A stretch of DNA of 17,892 bases from Magnetospirillum sp. (GTDB lineage Bacteria; Pseudomonadota; Alphaproteobacteria; Rhodospirillales; Magnetospirillaceae): assembly GCA_020217035.1 (NCBI GenBank), contig JAIWOG010000221.1, positions 1-17,892 on the forward strand, read 5' to 3'. Below the pieces are notes generated by a model, which was given only the letters and a program-made list of their open reading frames with translations, made no database searches and had not been told where the DNA came from. This document shows, one piece after another, positions 1-8,133 of this stretch. A program made the translations under genes and the position numbers. How positions within the stretch are numbered: the first letter of the stretch is position 1; the number at the start of each line of letters is the position of its first letter.

Positions 1-123
1 AAGGTCCAGGGCGTGCGCCGTCTGGCCGAGATGCTGGCCACCGAGAAGCGGGTCACCGCCACCGCGCTTCAGACGGTGGGCGGCAAGGGTTGGGACGGCT
101 TCATCCTGGCCGTGGTGAATTAA
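1..123 (+). CDS. C-terminal end of a probable SAM-dependent (O-)methyltransferase
   Basis: The window opens inside an open frame that ends at TAA 121-123, leaving 40 residues. The tail contains TALQTVGGKGWDGFILAVVN. This resembles the C-terminal strand of class I SAM-dependent O-methyltransferases of the YrrM type, which end in a similar TVG.KG.DGF.LA pattern. That match is from memory and the active-site part lies outside the window, so the function is tentative. The gene converges with the efflux operon, with two stem-loops between them. Confidence 0.5.
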   Translation, partial: KVQGVRRLAEMLATEKRVTATALQTVGGKGWDGFILAVVN

Positions 124-137
124 GAAAAGCACCAAAG

Positions 138-183
138 GGCCGCGCGGCTTATGCCGCGGAAGGCCAGTGTTTCGGAGAAACAC
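138..183. terminator. two stem-loops between convergent genes
   Basis: The first hairpin pairs CGCGGC (143-148) with GCCGCG (153-158) around TTAT, and GGCC at 138-141 and 162-165 can extend it. The second is a perfect 7-bp stem, GTGTTTC (167-173) with GAAACAC (177-183), around a 3-nt loop. Neither is followed by a clear T-run on either strand. A bidirectional terminator role is inferred from position between two gene 3' ends. Confidence 0.4.
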
Positions 184-205
184 GCCCGCCGCTTGGGCGC
201 AGGTG

Positions 206-1618
206 TTAGCTGCGTCCGCCCCCCAGAACCTTGTACAGCGTTACCAGGTTGGACAGACGCGACACCTGGACGCTGACCAGGTCCTGTTGGGCCGAATACA
301 GCGAACGCTGCGAATCCAACACCGTCAGATACGAATCGATGCCGCGGTCGTAACGGGCCTGCGACAGTCGGGTGCTGGTGGCGCTGGCGTTGACCAGCGA
401 TTGCTGGGCGTTCATCTGGTCGGTCAGCGTGCCCTTGGCGGCCAGGGCGTCGGACACCTCGCGGAAGGCGGTCTGGATGGTCTTTTCATACTGCGCGACG
501 GCGATGTCGCGGCTGGCCTTGGCGCTGTCCAGCCCGGCCTGGTTGGCGCCCATGTCGAAGATGGGCATGGAAAGGCTGGGGCCGAACGACCAGGCGCCCG
601 AGCCGCCGCCAAACAGGCTGGACAAATTGGTGCTGGCATAGCCCATGGACCCGGTCAGCGAGATCGATGGGAAGAACGCCGCCCTGGCGGCGCCGATATT
701 GGCGTTGGCGGCCAACAACGAATGTTCGGCCCCCGCGATGTCGGGGCGGCGCAACAGCACGTCGGACGGCACGCCCACCGGCAAATCCTCGACCAGCGTC
801 ACCTTGTCCAGGTCGCCGACCAGCTTGTCGTCGGCGACGGGGGCGCCCACCAGCAGGGTCAGCGCGTTCTTGTCCTGGTCGACCTGACGCAAATACTTGG
901 CGCGGTTCACTCGTGCCGTCTCCACCGCCGTGCGGGCCTGGGCCAGATCCAGTTCCGACGAGATGCCGCGGTCGAAGCTGGCCTGCACCAGTTCCAGCGA
1001 CTTGATCCGCGTGGCCAGGGTCTCCTCGGTCAGCGCCAGCAGCTTGCGGTCACCCAGCAGCGTCAGATAGGCGTTGGCCACTTCGGCGATCAGCGCGATG
1101 CGGGTGCTGTCGCGGGCCTGTTCGGTGGCCAGGTACTTTTCCAGGGCCTGGGCTTCCAGGCTGCGCAGACGGCCGAACAGGTCGATCTCGAAGGCGGTGG
1201 ACAGATTGGCGCTGGTCGACCGTGTCGTCGAGGCGGCCGGCGGGTTCGACGTCGAGGCGTTGCGCGAGGTGCGCTTGACCGTCTCGGCGGCGTTGGCGTC
1301 CAAGCTGGGGAACAAATCGGCTTCGCTGATGCGATAGCTGGCCCGCGCCACCTCGATGTTGAGCGCCGCCACCCTGAGGTCGCGGTTGTTGTCCAACGCC
1401 GCCTGGATCAGGCCCTGCAGCGTCGGGTCGGGGAAGAAGGCCCGCCATTGGGTGTCGCCCCACAGCACTTGGCCGTTCTTGGCGTCGGCGACCTTGGCGC
1501 TGGCCGGGCCGGCGGCCCAGTCCTGCGGCACCGGCAGGTCGGGGCGCTGGTAATCGGGGATCAGGGTGCAGCCGGACAACAGGGCCGCCGCGCAGGTCAT
1601 CAGGATGGTCTTGGTCAT
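206..1618 (-). CDS. RND efflux outer-membrane channel lipoprotein (OprM/NodT-type)
   Basis: This 470-residue protein is the outer-membrane exit duct of the tripartite efflux system encoded with it. The N-terminus is a lipoprotein signal, MTKTILMTCAAALLSGCT, with lipobox LSGC and the acylated Cys at residue 17. Thr at +2 fits outer-membrane sorting. The length and the two repeated halves rich in long helices match the OEP/TolC superfamily (NodT group); the LRRPDIAGAEHSLLAANANIGAARAAFFP-type segment is the classical conserved region of this family. It is the last gene of the operon and starts 13 nt after the pump gene stops, so the two are almost certainly co-transcribed. The substrate cannot be read from the sequence. 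Confidence 0.95.
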   Translation of the reverse strand: MTKTILMTCAAALLSGCTLIPDYQRPDLPVPQDWAAGPASAKVADAKNGQVLWGDTQWRAFFPDPTLQGLIQAALDNNRDLRVAALNIEVARASYRISEADLFPSLDANAAETVKRTSRNASTSNPPAASTTRSTSANLSTAFEIDLFGRLRSLEAQALEKYLATEQARDSTRIALIAEVANAYLTLLGDRKLLALTEETLATRIKSLELVQASFDRGISSELDLAQARTAVETARVNRAKYLRQVDQDKNALTLLVGAPVADDKLVGDLDKVTLVEDLPVGVPSDVLLRRPDIAGAEHSLLAANANIGAARAAFFPSISLTGSMGYASTNLSSLFGGGSGAWSFGPSLSMPIFDMGANQAGLDSAKASRDIAVAQYEKTIQTAFREVSDALAAKGTLTDQMNAQQSLVNASATSTRLSQARYDRGIDSYLTVLDSQRSLYSAQQDLVSVQVSRLSNLVTLYKVLGGGRS

Positions 1619-1631
1619 CTTTGGTAATCCC

Positions 1632-4600
1632 TCAATGGGCCGGACGCGGGGTTTCGTCGTTGAGCGACGGGCGCTTGGGCGGGCGGCCGAAGCGGCGCAT
1701 CACCACCACGTAGAAGACGGGGACGAAGAACACCGCCAGAACGGTGGCGCTGATCATGCCGCCCATGACGCCGATGCCGATGGCGTTCTGCGCCCCCGAA
1801 CCGGCACCCTTGGCCATGGCCAGCGGCAGCACGCCCAGCACGAAAGCCAAGGACGTCATCAGGATGGGGCGCAGACGCTGATGCGCCGCCTCGATCACCG
1901 CGCCGGCGTAGGAACGGCCGCGTTCGTGCAGTTCCTTGGCGAATTCGACGATCAGGATGGCGTTCTTGGCGGCAAGGCCGATGGTGGTCAGCAGGCCGAC
2001 CTGGAAATAGACGTCGTTGGGCAGGCCACGCAGATAGACGGCGGTCACCGCGCCCAGCACGCCCAAGGGCACCACCAGCATCACCGAGAACGGGATGGAC
2101 CAGCTTTCGTAAAGCGCGGCCAGGCACAGGAACACCACCAACACCGACAGGGCGTAAAGGGCGGGGGCCTGCGAGCCGGCGGCCCGTTCCTCGTAGGACA
2201 GGCCCGACCAGGCATAGCCGATGCCGGTGGGCAATTGGCTGGCCAGGTCCTCCATGATCTTCATGGCCTCGCCCGAGGAATGCCCCGGTGCCGGAGCCCC
2301 CATGATCTGGCGCGACGGCAGGCCGTTATAGCGCTCCAATTGCGGCGAGGCGAAGCTCCAGCGGGTGGTGATGAAGGTGGAGAACGGCACCATCTCGCCG
2401 TCCTTGTTGCGCACTTCCCAGCGGTACAGGTCTTCGGGTTGCATGCGGTAGGGGGCGTCGGCCTGGACGAACACCTTCTTCACCCGGCCGCTGTCCATGA
2501 AGTCGTTGACATAGGCCGAACCCCAGGCCGCCGACAGCGTCGTGTTGATGTCCGACAGCGACAATCCCAGGGCGGAGGCCTTTTCGCGGTCGACGTTGAC
2601 GCGGAAGTCGGGGGTGTCTTCCAGGCCGTTGGGGCGCACCGCCATCAGGGCCGGGTTCTTCGCCGCCATGCCCAGCAACTGGTTGCGGGCCGCCATCAGC
2701 TTTTCATGGCCCAGTCCGGCGCGGTCCTGCAATTGCAGGTCGAAGCCGGTGGCGTTGCCCAGTTCCATCACCGCCGGCGGCGTGAAGGCGAAGACCATGG
2801 CGTCCTTGACCTTTGACAGCGCCCCCATGGCGCGTCGCGCCACCATGGACACCTTTTGGTCGGGCTTGGTGCGTTCGCTCCAATCCTTCATGCGGACAAA
2901 GGCCATGCCGGAATTCTGGCCGCGGCCGGCGAAGTTGAAGCCGGCGACGGTGAAGATGGACGAAACGTTGTCCTTTTCCGCACCCAGGAAATACTCCTCG
3001 GCCTTCTTCAGGGCCTCGACGGTGCGTTCCTGGGTGGCGCCGGCCGGCGTCGCCACCTGGACGAACATGATGCCCTGGTCCTCGTCGGGCAGGAACGAGC
3101 TGGGCAGCCGGGTGAACAGGAAGGCCAAGGCCCCCAGCAGCACCGCATAGGCCAGCAGCATGCGCCCCGATCGGTTCAGGATGTTGCGCAGGGACCAGCG
3201 ATAGGTGCGGCGGCTTCTCTCGAAGCCGCGGTTGAACCAGCCGAAGAATCCCTTGGTTTCCCAGCCATGGCCGCGTTCCACCGGTTTCAGGATGGTGGCG
3301 CACAAAGCCGGCGTCAGCACCAGGGCGACCACCACCGACAACACCATGGCCGACACCAGGGTCAACGAGAACTGGCGGTAGATGGCGCCGGTCGAGCCCT
3401 GGAAGAAGGCCATGGGCACGAACACCGCCGACAGCACCAGGGCGATGCCGATCAGGGCGCCGGTGATCTGGCCCATGGATTTACGGGTGGCTTCACGCGG
3501 TGGCAATCCCTCCTCGCTCATCACGCGTTCGACGTTCTCCACCACCACGATGGCGTCGTCCACCAACAGGCCGATGGCCAGCACCATGGCGAACATGGTC
3601 AGCGTGTTGATGGTGAAGCCGAAGGCCGCCAGCACCCCGAAGGTGCCCAGCAGCACCACGGGGACGGCGATGGTGGGGATCAGGGTGGCGCGGAAGTTCT
3701 GCAAGAACAGGTACATGACCAGGAAGACCAGGACGATGGCTTCCACCAGGGTCTTGACCACTTCCTCGATGGACAGCCGCACGAAGGGGGTGGTGTCATA
3801 GGGGAACACCGCCTCGACCCCTTGGGGGAAGAACTTGCCCAATTCGGCGAAACGGGCGCGGACACGGTCGGCGGTTTCCAGCGCGTTGGCGCCGGTGGCC
3901 AGCTTGATGGCCAAGGCGGCGGCCGGCTTGCCGTTGTAGCGGGCCAGGTTCTGATAGCTTTCCGAGCCGATTTCGATACGGGCGACGTCACGCAGCCGCA
4001 CCTGGCTGCCGTCGGCGTTGACGCGCAGCAGGATGGCGCCGAATTGTTCGGGGGTCTGCAGGCGGCTTTGGGCGTTGATGGTGGCTTGCAATTGCTGACC
4101 GGGCACTGCCGGCGCCCCGCCGATCTGGCCGGCCGAGACCTCGGCGTTCTGGGCCTTGATGGCCGCGGTGATGTCGGTGACCGCCAGCTTGTAGCTGACC
4201 AGCTTGTCCGGGTTCAGCCAGATGCGCATGGCGTTCTGCGAGCCGAACACGGTGACCTCGCCGACGCCGTTCAGTCGCGAGATGTCGTCCTGGACGTTGG
4301 AAATCAGGTAATCGGCCATCTGGGGGCCGGAATAGCGGCCGTCGGTGGAGACCAGGCCGACCACCATCAGGAAGTTCTTGGTCGCCTTGGCCACCTTGAC
4401 GCCCTGTTGCTGCACTTCTTGGGGCAGCAACGGCATGGCCAGTTGCAGCTTGTTCTGTACCTGCACCTGGGCGATGTCGGGATTGGCCTTGGATTCGAAG
4501 GTCAGCGTGATGGTGACGTTGCCGGCCGAATCCGAGGTGGACGTCATGTAGCGCAGATAGTCGATGCCGTTCATCTTCTGCTCGATGACCTGGGTGACGG

Positions 4601-4778
4601 CATTTTCCAAGGTCTGCGCCGAAGCGCCGGGATAGGTGGTGGAAATGGCCACCGAGGGCGGGGCGATGCGGGGATATTGCTCGATGGGCAGTCCCAGGAT
4701 GGACAGCCCGCCGGCCAGCATGATGACGATGGCGATGACCCAGGCGAAGACCGGGCGGTCGATGAAGAAGCGCGACAT
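1632..4778 (-). CDS. RND multidrug efflux pump, inner-membrane subunit (AcrB/MexB-type, HAE1 family)
   Basis: This 1048-residue proton-driven transporter has the normal full length of the hydrophobe/amphiphile efflux-1 family. The N-terminus [20 protein letters not shown] is the typical first transmembrane helix. The proton-relay aspartates occur as [15 protein letters not shown], falling exactly at residues 407 and 408 as in AcrB. The partner lysine is in [15 protein letters not shown], near residue 940. Two large periplasmic loops follow TM1 and TM7. The pump would bind drugs or other amphiphiles in the periplasm or membrane and pass them to the channel encoded downstream. It lies 15 nt after the adaptor gene. 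No disruption is visible. Confidence 0.97.
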   Translation of the reverse strand: MSRFFIDRPVFAWVIAIVIMLAGGLSILGLPIEQYPRIAPPSVAISTTYPGASAQTLENAVTQVIEQKMNGIDYLRYMTSTSDSAGNVTITLTFESKANPDIAQVQVQNKLQLAMPLLPQEVQQQGVKVAKATKNFLMVVGLVSTDGRYSGPQMADYLISNVQDDISRLNGVGEVTVFGSQNAMRIWLNPDKLVSYKLAVTDITAAIKAQNAEVSAGQIGGAPAVPGQQLQATINAQSRLQTPEQFGAILLRVNADGSQVRLRDVARIEIGSESYQNLARYNGKPAAALAIKLATGANALETADRVRARFAELGKFFPQGVEAVFPYDTTPFVRLSIEEVVKTLVEAIVLVFLVMYLFLQNFRATLIPTIAVPVVLLGTFGVLAAFGFTINTLTMFAMVLAIGLLVDDAIVVVENVERVMSEEGLPPREATRKSMGQITGALIGIALVLSAVFVPMAFFQGSTGAIYRQFSLTLVSAMVLSVVVALVLTPALCATILKPVERGHGWETKGFFGWFNRGFERSRRTYRWSLRNILNRSGRMLLAYAVLLGALAFLFTRLPSSFLPDEDQGIMFVQVATPAGATQERTVEALKKAEEYFLGAEKDNVSSIFTVAGFNFAGRGQNSGMAFVRMKDWSERTKPDQKVSMVARRAMGALSKVKDAMVFAFTPPAVMELGNATGFDLQLQDRAGLGHEKLMAARNQLLGMAAKNPALMAVRPNGLEDTPDFRVNVDREKASALGLSLSDINTTLSAAWGSAYVNDFMDSGRVKKVFVQADAPYRMQPEDLYRWEVRNKDGEMVPFSTFITTRWSFASPQLERYNGLPSRQIMGAPAPGHSSGEAMKIMEDLASQLPTGIGYAWSGLSYEERAAGSQAPALYALSVLVVFLCLAALYESWSIPFSVMLVVPLGVLGAVTAVYLRGLPNDVYFQVGLLTTIGLAAKNAILIVEFAKELHERGRSYAGAVIEAAHQRLRPILMTSLAFVLGVLPLAMAKGAGSGAQNAIGIGVMGGMISATVLAVFFVPVFYVVVMRRFGRPPKRPSLNDETPRPAH

Positions 4779-4793
4779 GGGGGGCTGCTCCGA

Positions 4794-5963
4794 TCAGGGC
4801 TTGGCGGCGGCGGGGGCGGCGCCCGCTTCGACGGGTCGCACTTCGGCGCCGGGACGGATCTTCTGCAAGCCTTCGACGACGATGCGGTCGCCGCCGGCCA
4901 GTCCCTGGTCGATCAGCCAGGAATCGCCCACCACCTGCTTGGTGGTCACCGGGCGGGGCGTCACCTTGTTGTCGGCGCCCACCACCCAGACGGCGGCCGA
5001 GCCGTCGGCGTTGCGCACCAGGGCGCGTTGCGGCACCAGCACGGCGTTGTCCCGCGCCCCTTGCTCGACGCGGGCGCGGACGAACAGGCCGGGATAGAGC
5101 AGCCGGTCGGGGTTGGGGAAGACGGCGCGGATCTGCACCGCGCCGGTGCTGGGATCGACGGTGACGTCCGAGAACTTCAACTGACCGGCATGGCCATAGG
5201 TCTGGGCCGAACCGTCCAGGGTCAGGGTCACCGGCGCCTGGTCGCCCTGGCCCTTCTGCACCTGGCCGGCGGCGATGGACTGGCGCAGGCGCATCAGGTC
5301 GGAACTGGACTGGCTGACGTCCACGTAGATGGGGTCAAGCTGGGTGACGGTGGCCAGCGCGGTGGTTTGGTTGGCGGTGACCAGGGCGCCTTCGGTCACC
5401 GACGACTTGCCGATGATGCCGTCGATGGGGGCGTAGACCTTGGTGTAGCCAACGTTGATGCGTGCGGTGTCCACCTGGGCCTGGGCCACCAGGATGGCGG
5501 CCTTGGCCTGGTCCAGGCTGGCGACGATGTCGTCGTATTCCTGTTTCGACACGGCGTTGATCTTGACCAGGTCGGCATAGCGCTCGGCCTTGGCCTCCAC
5601 CGATTTCAGGCTGGCGCGGGCCTTGACCAGATCGGCCTGGGCGCTTTGCAGCGCCGCCTGATAGGTGGCGGGGTCGATCTGATAGAGCTGCTGGCCGGCC
5701 TTGACCTGGCCGCCTTCCTCGAACAGGCGCTTTTGCACGATGCCGCTGACCTGAGGGCGGATTTCGGCCACCCGGTAAGCCGAGGTGCGGCCCGGCAATT
5801 CGGTGACCAGCGGCACCGTCTTGGGCGTCAGGGTCAGCACGGTGACTTCCGCGGGCGGCGGTCCGGCCGGCGCCTGTGCCTGCTTGTTGTCGTCGCAAGC
5901 GGAGATCATCCCGGCGCTGACCAGGACAAAAAGCAAGGAGCGGGCGCGGTTCATCTGGCGCAT
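4794..5963 (-). CDS. RND efflux periplasmic adaptor lipoprotein (AcrA/MexA-type)
   Basis: This membrane-fusion protein joins the pump to the outer-membrane channel. The chosen ATG at 5963 gives 389 residues and is preceded by AGGG at a suitable distance. An open frame runs back to 6119, but it would cross the operator and the TetR gene start, so it is rejected. ATG 5954 is a possible alternative without a clear ribosome site. The signal ends in MISAC with the lipid Cys at residue 23, followed by Asp-Asp; Asp at +2 favours retention in the inner membrane, as in AcrA. The lipoyl-type hairpin begins RPQVSGIVQKRLFEEGGQVK and is followed by a coiled-coil stretch and a beta-barrel region. It is the first gene of the operon and diverges from the TetR repressor gene. 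Confidence 0.95.
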   Translation of the reverse strand: MRQMNRARSLLFVLVSAGMISACDDNKQAQAPAGPPPAEVTVLTLTPKTVPLVTELPGRTSAYRVAEIRPQVSGIVQKRLFEEGGQVKAGQQLYQIDPATYQAALQSAQADLVKARASLKSVEAKAERYADLVKINAVSKQEYDDIVASLDQAKAAILVAQAQVDTARINVGYTKVYAPIDGIIGKSSVTEGALVTANQTTALATVTQLDPIYVDVSQSSSDLMRLRQSIAAGQVQKGQGDQAPVTLTLDGSAQTYGHAGQLKFSDVTVDPSTGAVQIRAVFPNPDRLLYPGLFVRARVEQGARDNAVLVPQRALVRNADGSAAVWVVGADNKVTPRPVTTKQVVGDSWLIDQGLAGGDRIVVEGLQKIRPGAEVRPVEAGAAPAAAKP

Positions 5964-6020
5964 GGGTTTTCCCTGTACGAGGGCCCGAAGCAGGGCTCCG
6001 GGCAGGATGATGTCAACATT

Positions 6021-6050
6021 CTGTACTGTACGGTACAGTTCAGTTATGAT
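6021..6050 (+). promoter_or_regulatory. promoter of the TetR gene
   Basis: A near-consensus -10 element, TATGAT, lies at 6045-6050. The best-placed -35 region, about 6021-6027 (CTGTACT), is weak. The palindrome at 6025-6039 fills the spacer, so bound repressor would block RNA polymerase and give autoregulation. On the other strand a TTGACA at 6016-6011 could be the -35 of the efflux operon, but its -10 (around 5993-5988) is poor. Confidence 0.5.
6025..6039. promoter_or_regulatory. palindromic operator, probably for the divergent TetR repressor
   Basis: ACTGTAC-G-GTACAGT is a perfect inverted repeat with 7-bp arms around one central base. It sits between the divergent adaptor and TetR genes, directly upstream of a good -10 element for the TetR gene. 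Binding there would control both directions. Assignment to this TetR protein is inferred from position and symmetry. Confidence 0.75.
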
Positions 6051-6103
6051 CCGGGCAAGCTGATTCTGGTAACACCATGTTACAAACCAACGGAGGTCAT
6101 AGG

Positions 6104-6742
6104 GTGAGCGACCCCACACTCCATCCTTGCCGTGCGGAAAAGCGCCGCCAGGCGTTGTTGGACGCCGCCACCACCTTGTTCCTGGACAAGGGCTTCGAGC
6201 GTAGCTCGGTGGCCGACATCGTGGCCTTGGCCGGGGGGTCGCGCTCGACTCTTTACGACCTGTTCGGCAACAAGGAAGGGTTGCTGCGGGTCATGGTCGA
6301 GGAAGAGGCGCAGGCCATCCGCGCCGCCATCGGCCCGGCGGAACTGGCGCTGGACTTCAGCGAGGACGGCTTGGTGGAACTGGCCGGCCGCGTCGTCCGC
6401 GCCATCCTGGCGCCGCGCGCGGTGGCGGTGTTCCGTATCCTGGCCACCGAGGGCGAGCGTCTGCCCGGCATCGCCGCCACCTTCTTCGAATGCGGCCCCC
6501 GGGCCATCGAACGCCAGTTGGCGGAACGCTTCCGCCGCGCCTTGCCCCAGACCCAGTGGAACGCCGGAGCGGAACAATTGGTCCAGGTGTTCCTGGGGGC
6601 GATCGTCGGGTCGCTGCATCCCCGCCACTTACTGGGGTTGCGGCAAGCGCCGCTGGTCTGCGGCATCGACGACCATGTGCGGTTGGCGGTGCGGATTTTC
6701 CTTTACGGCGCCTTGGCGACGGACAGCGCCAAGGCGCGGTAA
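6104..6742 (+). CDS. TetR/AcrR-family transcriptional repressor of the efflux operon
   Basis: The protein is about 212 residues from GTG 6104. That start has a GGAGG at 6092-6096 with a 7-nt spacing, so it is preferred over the in-frame ATG at 6077, which has no ribosome site. The N-terminal helix-turn-helix is clear: RRQALLDAATTLFLDKGFE, then SSVADIVALAGGSRSTLYDLFGNKEGLL, the classical TetR recognition helix. The C-terminal ligand domain resembles the AefR-like group (AVFRILATEGERLPGIAATFF). It is transcribed away from the efflux operon, with a palindrome in the shared promoter region, the usual arrangement for a local repressor released by pump substrates. The 3' end overlaps the opposing small gene by 40 nt. 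Confidence 0.93.
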   Translation: MSDPTLHPCRAEKRRQALLDAATTLFLDKGFERSSVADIVALAGGSRSTLYDLFGNKEGLLRVMVEEEAQAIRAAIGPAELALDFSEDGLVELAGRVVRAILAPRAVAVFRILATEGERLPGIAATFFECGPRAIERQLAERFRRALPQTQWNAGAEQLVQVFLGAIVGSLHPRHLLGLRQAPLVCGIDDHVRLAVRIFLYGALATDSAKAR

Positions 6743-6957
6743 TCGGCCAGGGCGGCGGCATGGCGGCGGAGCCACGGATCGGCGACGGCCTGGGCGGCGC
6801 CCAGGGCCACGCGACGTCTGGCCCCGTGTTCGCGCGATTCGGCGGCCAACTTCTGGATCAGGCCGGGGACTGGGCGCGAAGGCGCCAGCGCGGGGATGGG
6901 GCCGTCATAGCGGCGCTCAAGGGCCGAGGGGAGAGGGGGCGACAGGGCGAAGCTCAT
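6703..6957 (-). CDS. small conserved-looking protein of unknown function, preceded by a LexA box
   Basis: The gene encodes 84 residues from ATG 6957, starting MSFALSPPLPSALERRYDGP. A TTG further upstream (6993) would add 12 residues but has no ribosome site. Codon third positions are almost all G or C throughout, so this is a real coding frame. The protein is rich in Ala, Arg and Leu and mostly helical after residue 30, with no signal peptide or membrane segment. It lies 40 nt downstream of the S24 repressor gene on the same strand. A perfect LexA box centred 19 nt before the start codon suggests its own SOS-induced transcription. I do not recognise the family. A small SOS-induced effector, for example of division or of the phage programme, is possible but unproven. 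Confidence 0.7.
   Translation of the reverse strand: MSFALSPPLPSALERRYDGPIPALAPSRPVPGLIQKLAAESREHGARRRVALGAAQAVADPWLRRHAAALADYRALALSVAKAP
6708..6737. terminator. 11-bp perfect stem-loop shared by two convergent gene ends
   Basis: GCGCCTTGGCG (6708-6718) pairs perfectly with CGCCAAGGCGC (6727-6737) around an 8-nt loop. The hairpin lies inside the coding 3' ends of both the TetR gene and the opposing small gene. No T-run follows on either strand, so the terminator role is an inference. Confidence 0.45.
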
Positions 6958-6968
6958 GCCCCGAATGA

Positions 6969-6983
6969 GAACATAATGCGAAC
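6969..6983 (-). promoter_or_regulatory. LexA box (SOS box) before the small gene
   Basis: On the minus strand the sequence reads GTTCGCATTATGTTC, a perfect GTTC-N7-GTTC, the alphaproteobacterial LexA consensus. It lies between the S24 gene stop and the ATG of the small gene, at or just after the expected transcription start. It differs at only one base from the box at 7736-7750. Confidence 0.8.
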
Positions 6984-6997
6984 AAAACTGCAAGGAC

Positions 6998-7645
6998 TTA
7001 CTGGCTGGCCCACAGGATGCGGGCCATCCACGCCACGTCCTCGGTGGCGAAGGATCGGCCGGGATGGGCCGGGTTCAGCGACGCCAAGTCGATGCGCTTG
7101 GCGGTCTGCCGCAGCAATTGCTTGACCATCACCTCGCCCTCGACGGTCTTGACCACCACCCGGTCGCCGCGTCGCACCGAGGCCGCCGGCGAGACGATGA
7201 CCATGTCGCCGTCACGGTACAGCGGCTCCATGCTGTCGCCCGACACTTCCAGGGCATAGGCGTGGGGGTCGCCGGTGCCGGGGAAGGGGATTTCGTCCCA
7301 CGCCCCGCCGCAGGGATAGCCGGCGTCGTCGAAAAAGCCGCTGGCGCCGGCCTGGGCCGAGCCGATCAGCGGAATGGTGCCGCCCCCCGCCTTGGCGGCG
7401 GCCACCGGGCGCAAGGCGGGTTCGATGTGGCCCAGCAACTGGGCCAAGCTGGCGCCCGTCGCTTCCAGCACCTTGGCGACGCTTTCGGTGGACGGCCAGC
7501 GCGGCTTGCCTTCGCGGGTGACGCGCTTGCTTTTGTTGAAGGTGGTGGGATCCAAGCCGGCGCGGCGGGCAAGGGCCGACGCCGTCATCCCGTTTTCACG
7601 GGCGAGCGCGTCGATGGCGGCCCAGATTTCACCATGCGTCAGCAT
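6998..7645 (-). CDS. phage-type S24 (LexA/CI-like) self-cleaving repressor
   Basis: The chosen ATG gives 215 residues; an upstream GTG (7678) would add 11. Residues about 5-75 form an XRE-type helix-turn-helix (LARENGMTASALARRAGLD, then STESVAKVLEATG). The C-terminal half is a peptidase S24 domain. The catalytic serine is Ser138 in EVSGDSMEPLYRDGDMVIV. The lysine is Lys175 in GEVMVKQL, 37 residues later, the same spacing as in LexA. A likely self-cleavage site is Ala99-Gly100 in GSAQAGASG. Such repressors hold a prophage silent until RecA filaments trigger self-cleavage. It diverges from the phage-type operon at 7768, with a palindrome and a LexA box between them. It is not the host LexA itself, because its N-terminus is XRE-like rather than the winged helix of LexA. 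Confidence 0.9.
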   Translation of the reverse strand: MLTHGEIWAAIDALARENGMTASALARRAGLDPTTFNKSKRVTREGKPRWPSTESVAKVLEATGASLAQLLGHIEPALRPVAAAKAGGGTIPLIGSAQAGASGFFDDAGYPCGGAWDEIPFPGTGDPHAYALEVSGDSMEPLYRDGDMVIVSPAASVRRGDRVVVKTVEGEVMVKQLLRQTAKRIDLASLNPAHPGRSFATEDVAWMARILWASQ

Positions 7646-7703
7646 GGGAAGATGATCCCCCAATCGGCGACCAAACACACCAGGAATAATTACCTACGAC
7701 CTA

Positions 7704-7733
7704 TTGACTCCGCGATGCAACTCTTGCATTCAT
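7704..7733 (+). promoter_or_regulatory. candidate promoter of the 7768 operon
   Basis: TTGACT at 7704-7709 is a good -35 element. The -10 is weak: ATTCAT at 7728-7733 with an 18-bp spacer. The palindrome at 7715-7729 occupies the spacer and the LexA box at 7736-7750 lies just downstream, so two repressors could act here. Confidence 0.45.
7715..7729. promoter_or_regulatory. palindromic operator, probably for the S24 repressor
   Basis: ATGCAA-CTC-TTGCAT is a perfect inverted repeat with 6-bp arms, located between the divergent repressor gene and the phage-type operon. Its left-pointing TTGCAT could also act as the -35 of the repressor gene (TAGGTA 18 bp on). One site could therefore serve both autoregulation and operon control. 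The link to this repressor is inferred. Confidence 0.6.
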
Positions 7734-7735
7734 AT

Positions 7736-7750
7736 GTTCGCTTTATGTTC
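7736..7750 (+). promoter_or_regulatory. LexA box (SOS box) before the 7768 operon
   Basis: GTTCGCTTTATGTTC is a perfect GTTC-N7-GTTC. It lies 17 nt upstream of the ATG at 7768 and next to the palindrome at 7715-7729, consistent with host LexA repressing this unit directly. Confidence 0.8.
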
Positions 7751-7767
7751 ACGCCTTGGAGATCGCC

Positions 7768-8133
7768 ATGGGTCGTACGTCCTTTCAGCCCCGCCCCCTG
7801 CAAAGCCTGCACACCGAGCCCTTCGTCGATGCCGAGGAAGCCTGGCTGTGGTACAGCCATTGCCAATTGGCGCGTCTGGCCGGGTGCCGGCCGCGGCCCG
7901 ACATGGGGGACGTGGCGCGGCCCTGCGATCCCGACGACATCCACCGGGTGGCCATGGCCTTGGCGCGGCGCGGCATCTTGCTGCCCCCCCATGTGCGGGC
8001 CTTGGCCGAAACCGGAATCCTGTTGGCCGGGGCGGCGGCCAGCGTGTCGCTGCCGACCTTGCAGCATCGCCTGTGGACCGAGGCGTTGCAAAGGCTCGAG
8101 CCAGCCTTGCAGGCCAAGGGGATCGTGGCATGA
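7768..8133 (+). CDS. phage-associated protein of unknown function
   Basis: ATG 7768 follows GGAG (7758-7761) with a 6-nt spacing and yields 121 residues. Visible features are an aromatic helix (AEEAWLWYSHCQLARLAG), the motif ARPCDPDDIHRVAMALARRG, and a C-terminal helix ending RLEPALQAKGIVA. From memory, similar proteins occur in Rhodospirillales near phage packaging genes, where the PC-PDDI motif recurs, but no function is established to my knowledge. No signal peptide or membrane segment is present. It is the first gene after the double operator and overlaps the next gene by 4 nt (ATGA), indicating translational coupling. Confidence 0.8.
   Translation: MGRTSFQPRPLQSLHTEPFVDAEEAWLWYSHCQLARLAGCRPRPDMGDVARPCDPDDIHRVAMALARRGILLPPHVRALAETGILLAGAAASVSLPTLQHRLWTEALQRLEPALQAKGIVA

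Noticed and set aside
167..1627. 486-residue open frame on the plus strand
   Set aside because: Shadow of the outer-membrane channel gene, which has a lipoprotein signal and correct length on the minus strand.
2856..6107. 1083-residue open frame on the plus strand
   Set aside because: It runs antisense to the RND pump and adaptor genes; its His/Gly/Gln-rich composition is a reverse-strand artefact of GC-rich coding DNA, while the minus-strand products match known families.
5964..6119. N-terminal extension of the adaptor protein to 441 residues
   Set aside because: It would cross the palindromic operator and the TetR gene start and place 52 residues before the lipoprotein signal; ATG 5963 gives a normal lipoprotein.
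6998..7645. S24 repressor as the host LexA
   Set aside because: The N-terminus is XRE-like, not the winged helix of LexA, and its position beside phage genes fits a prophage repressor.
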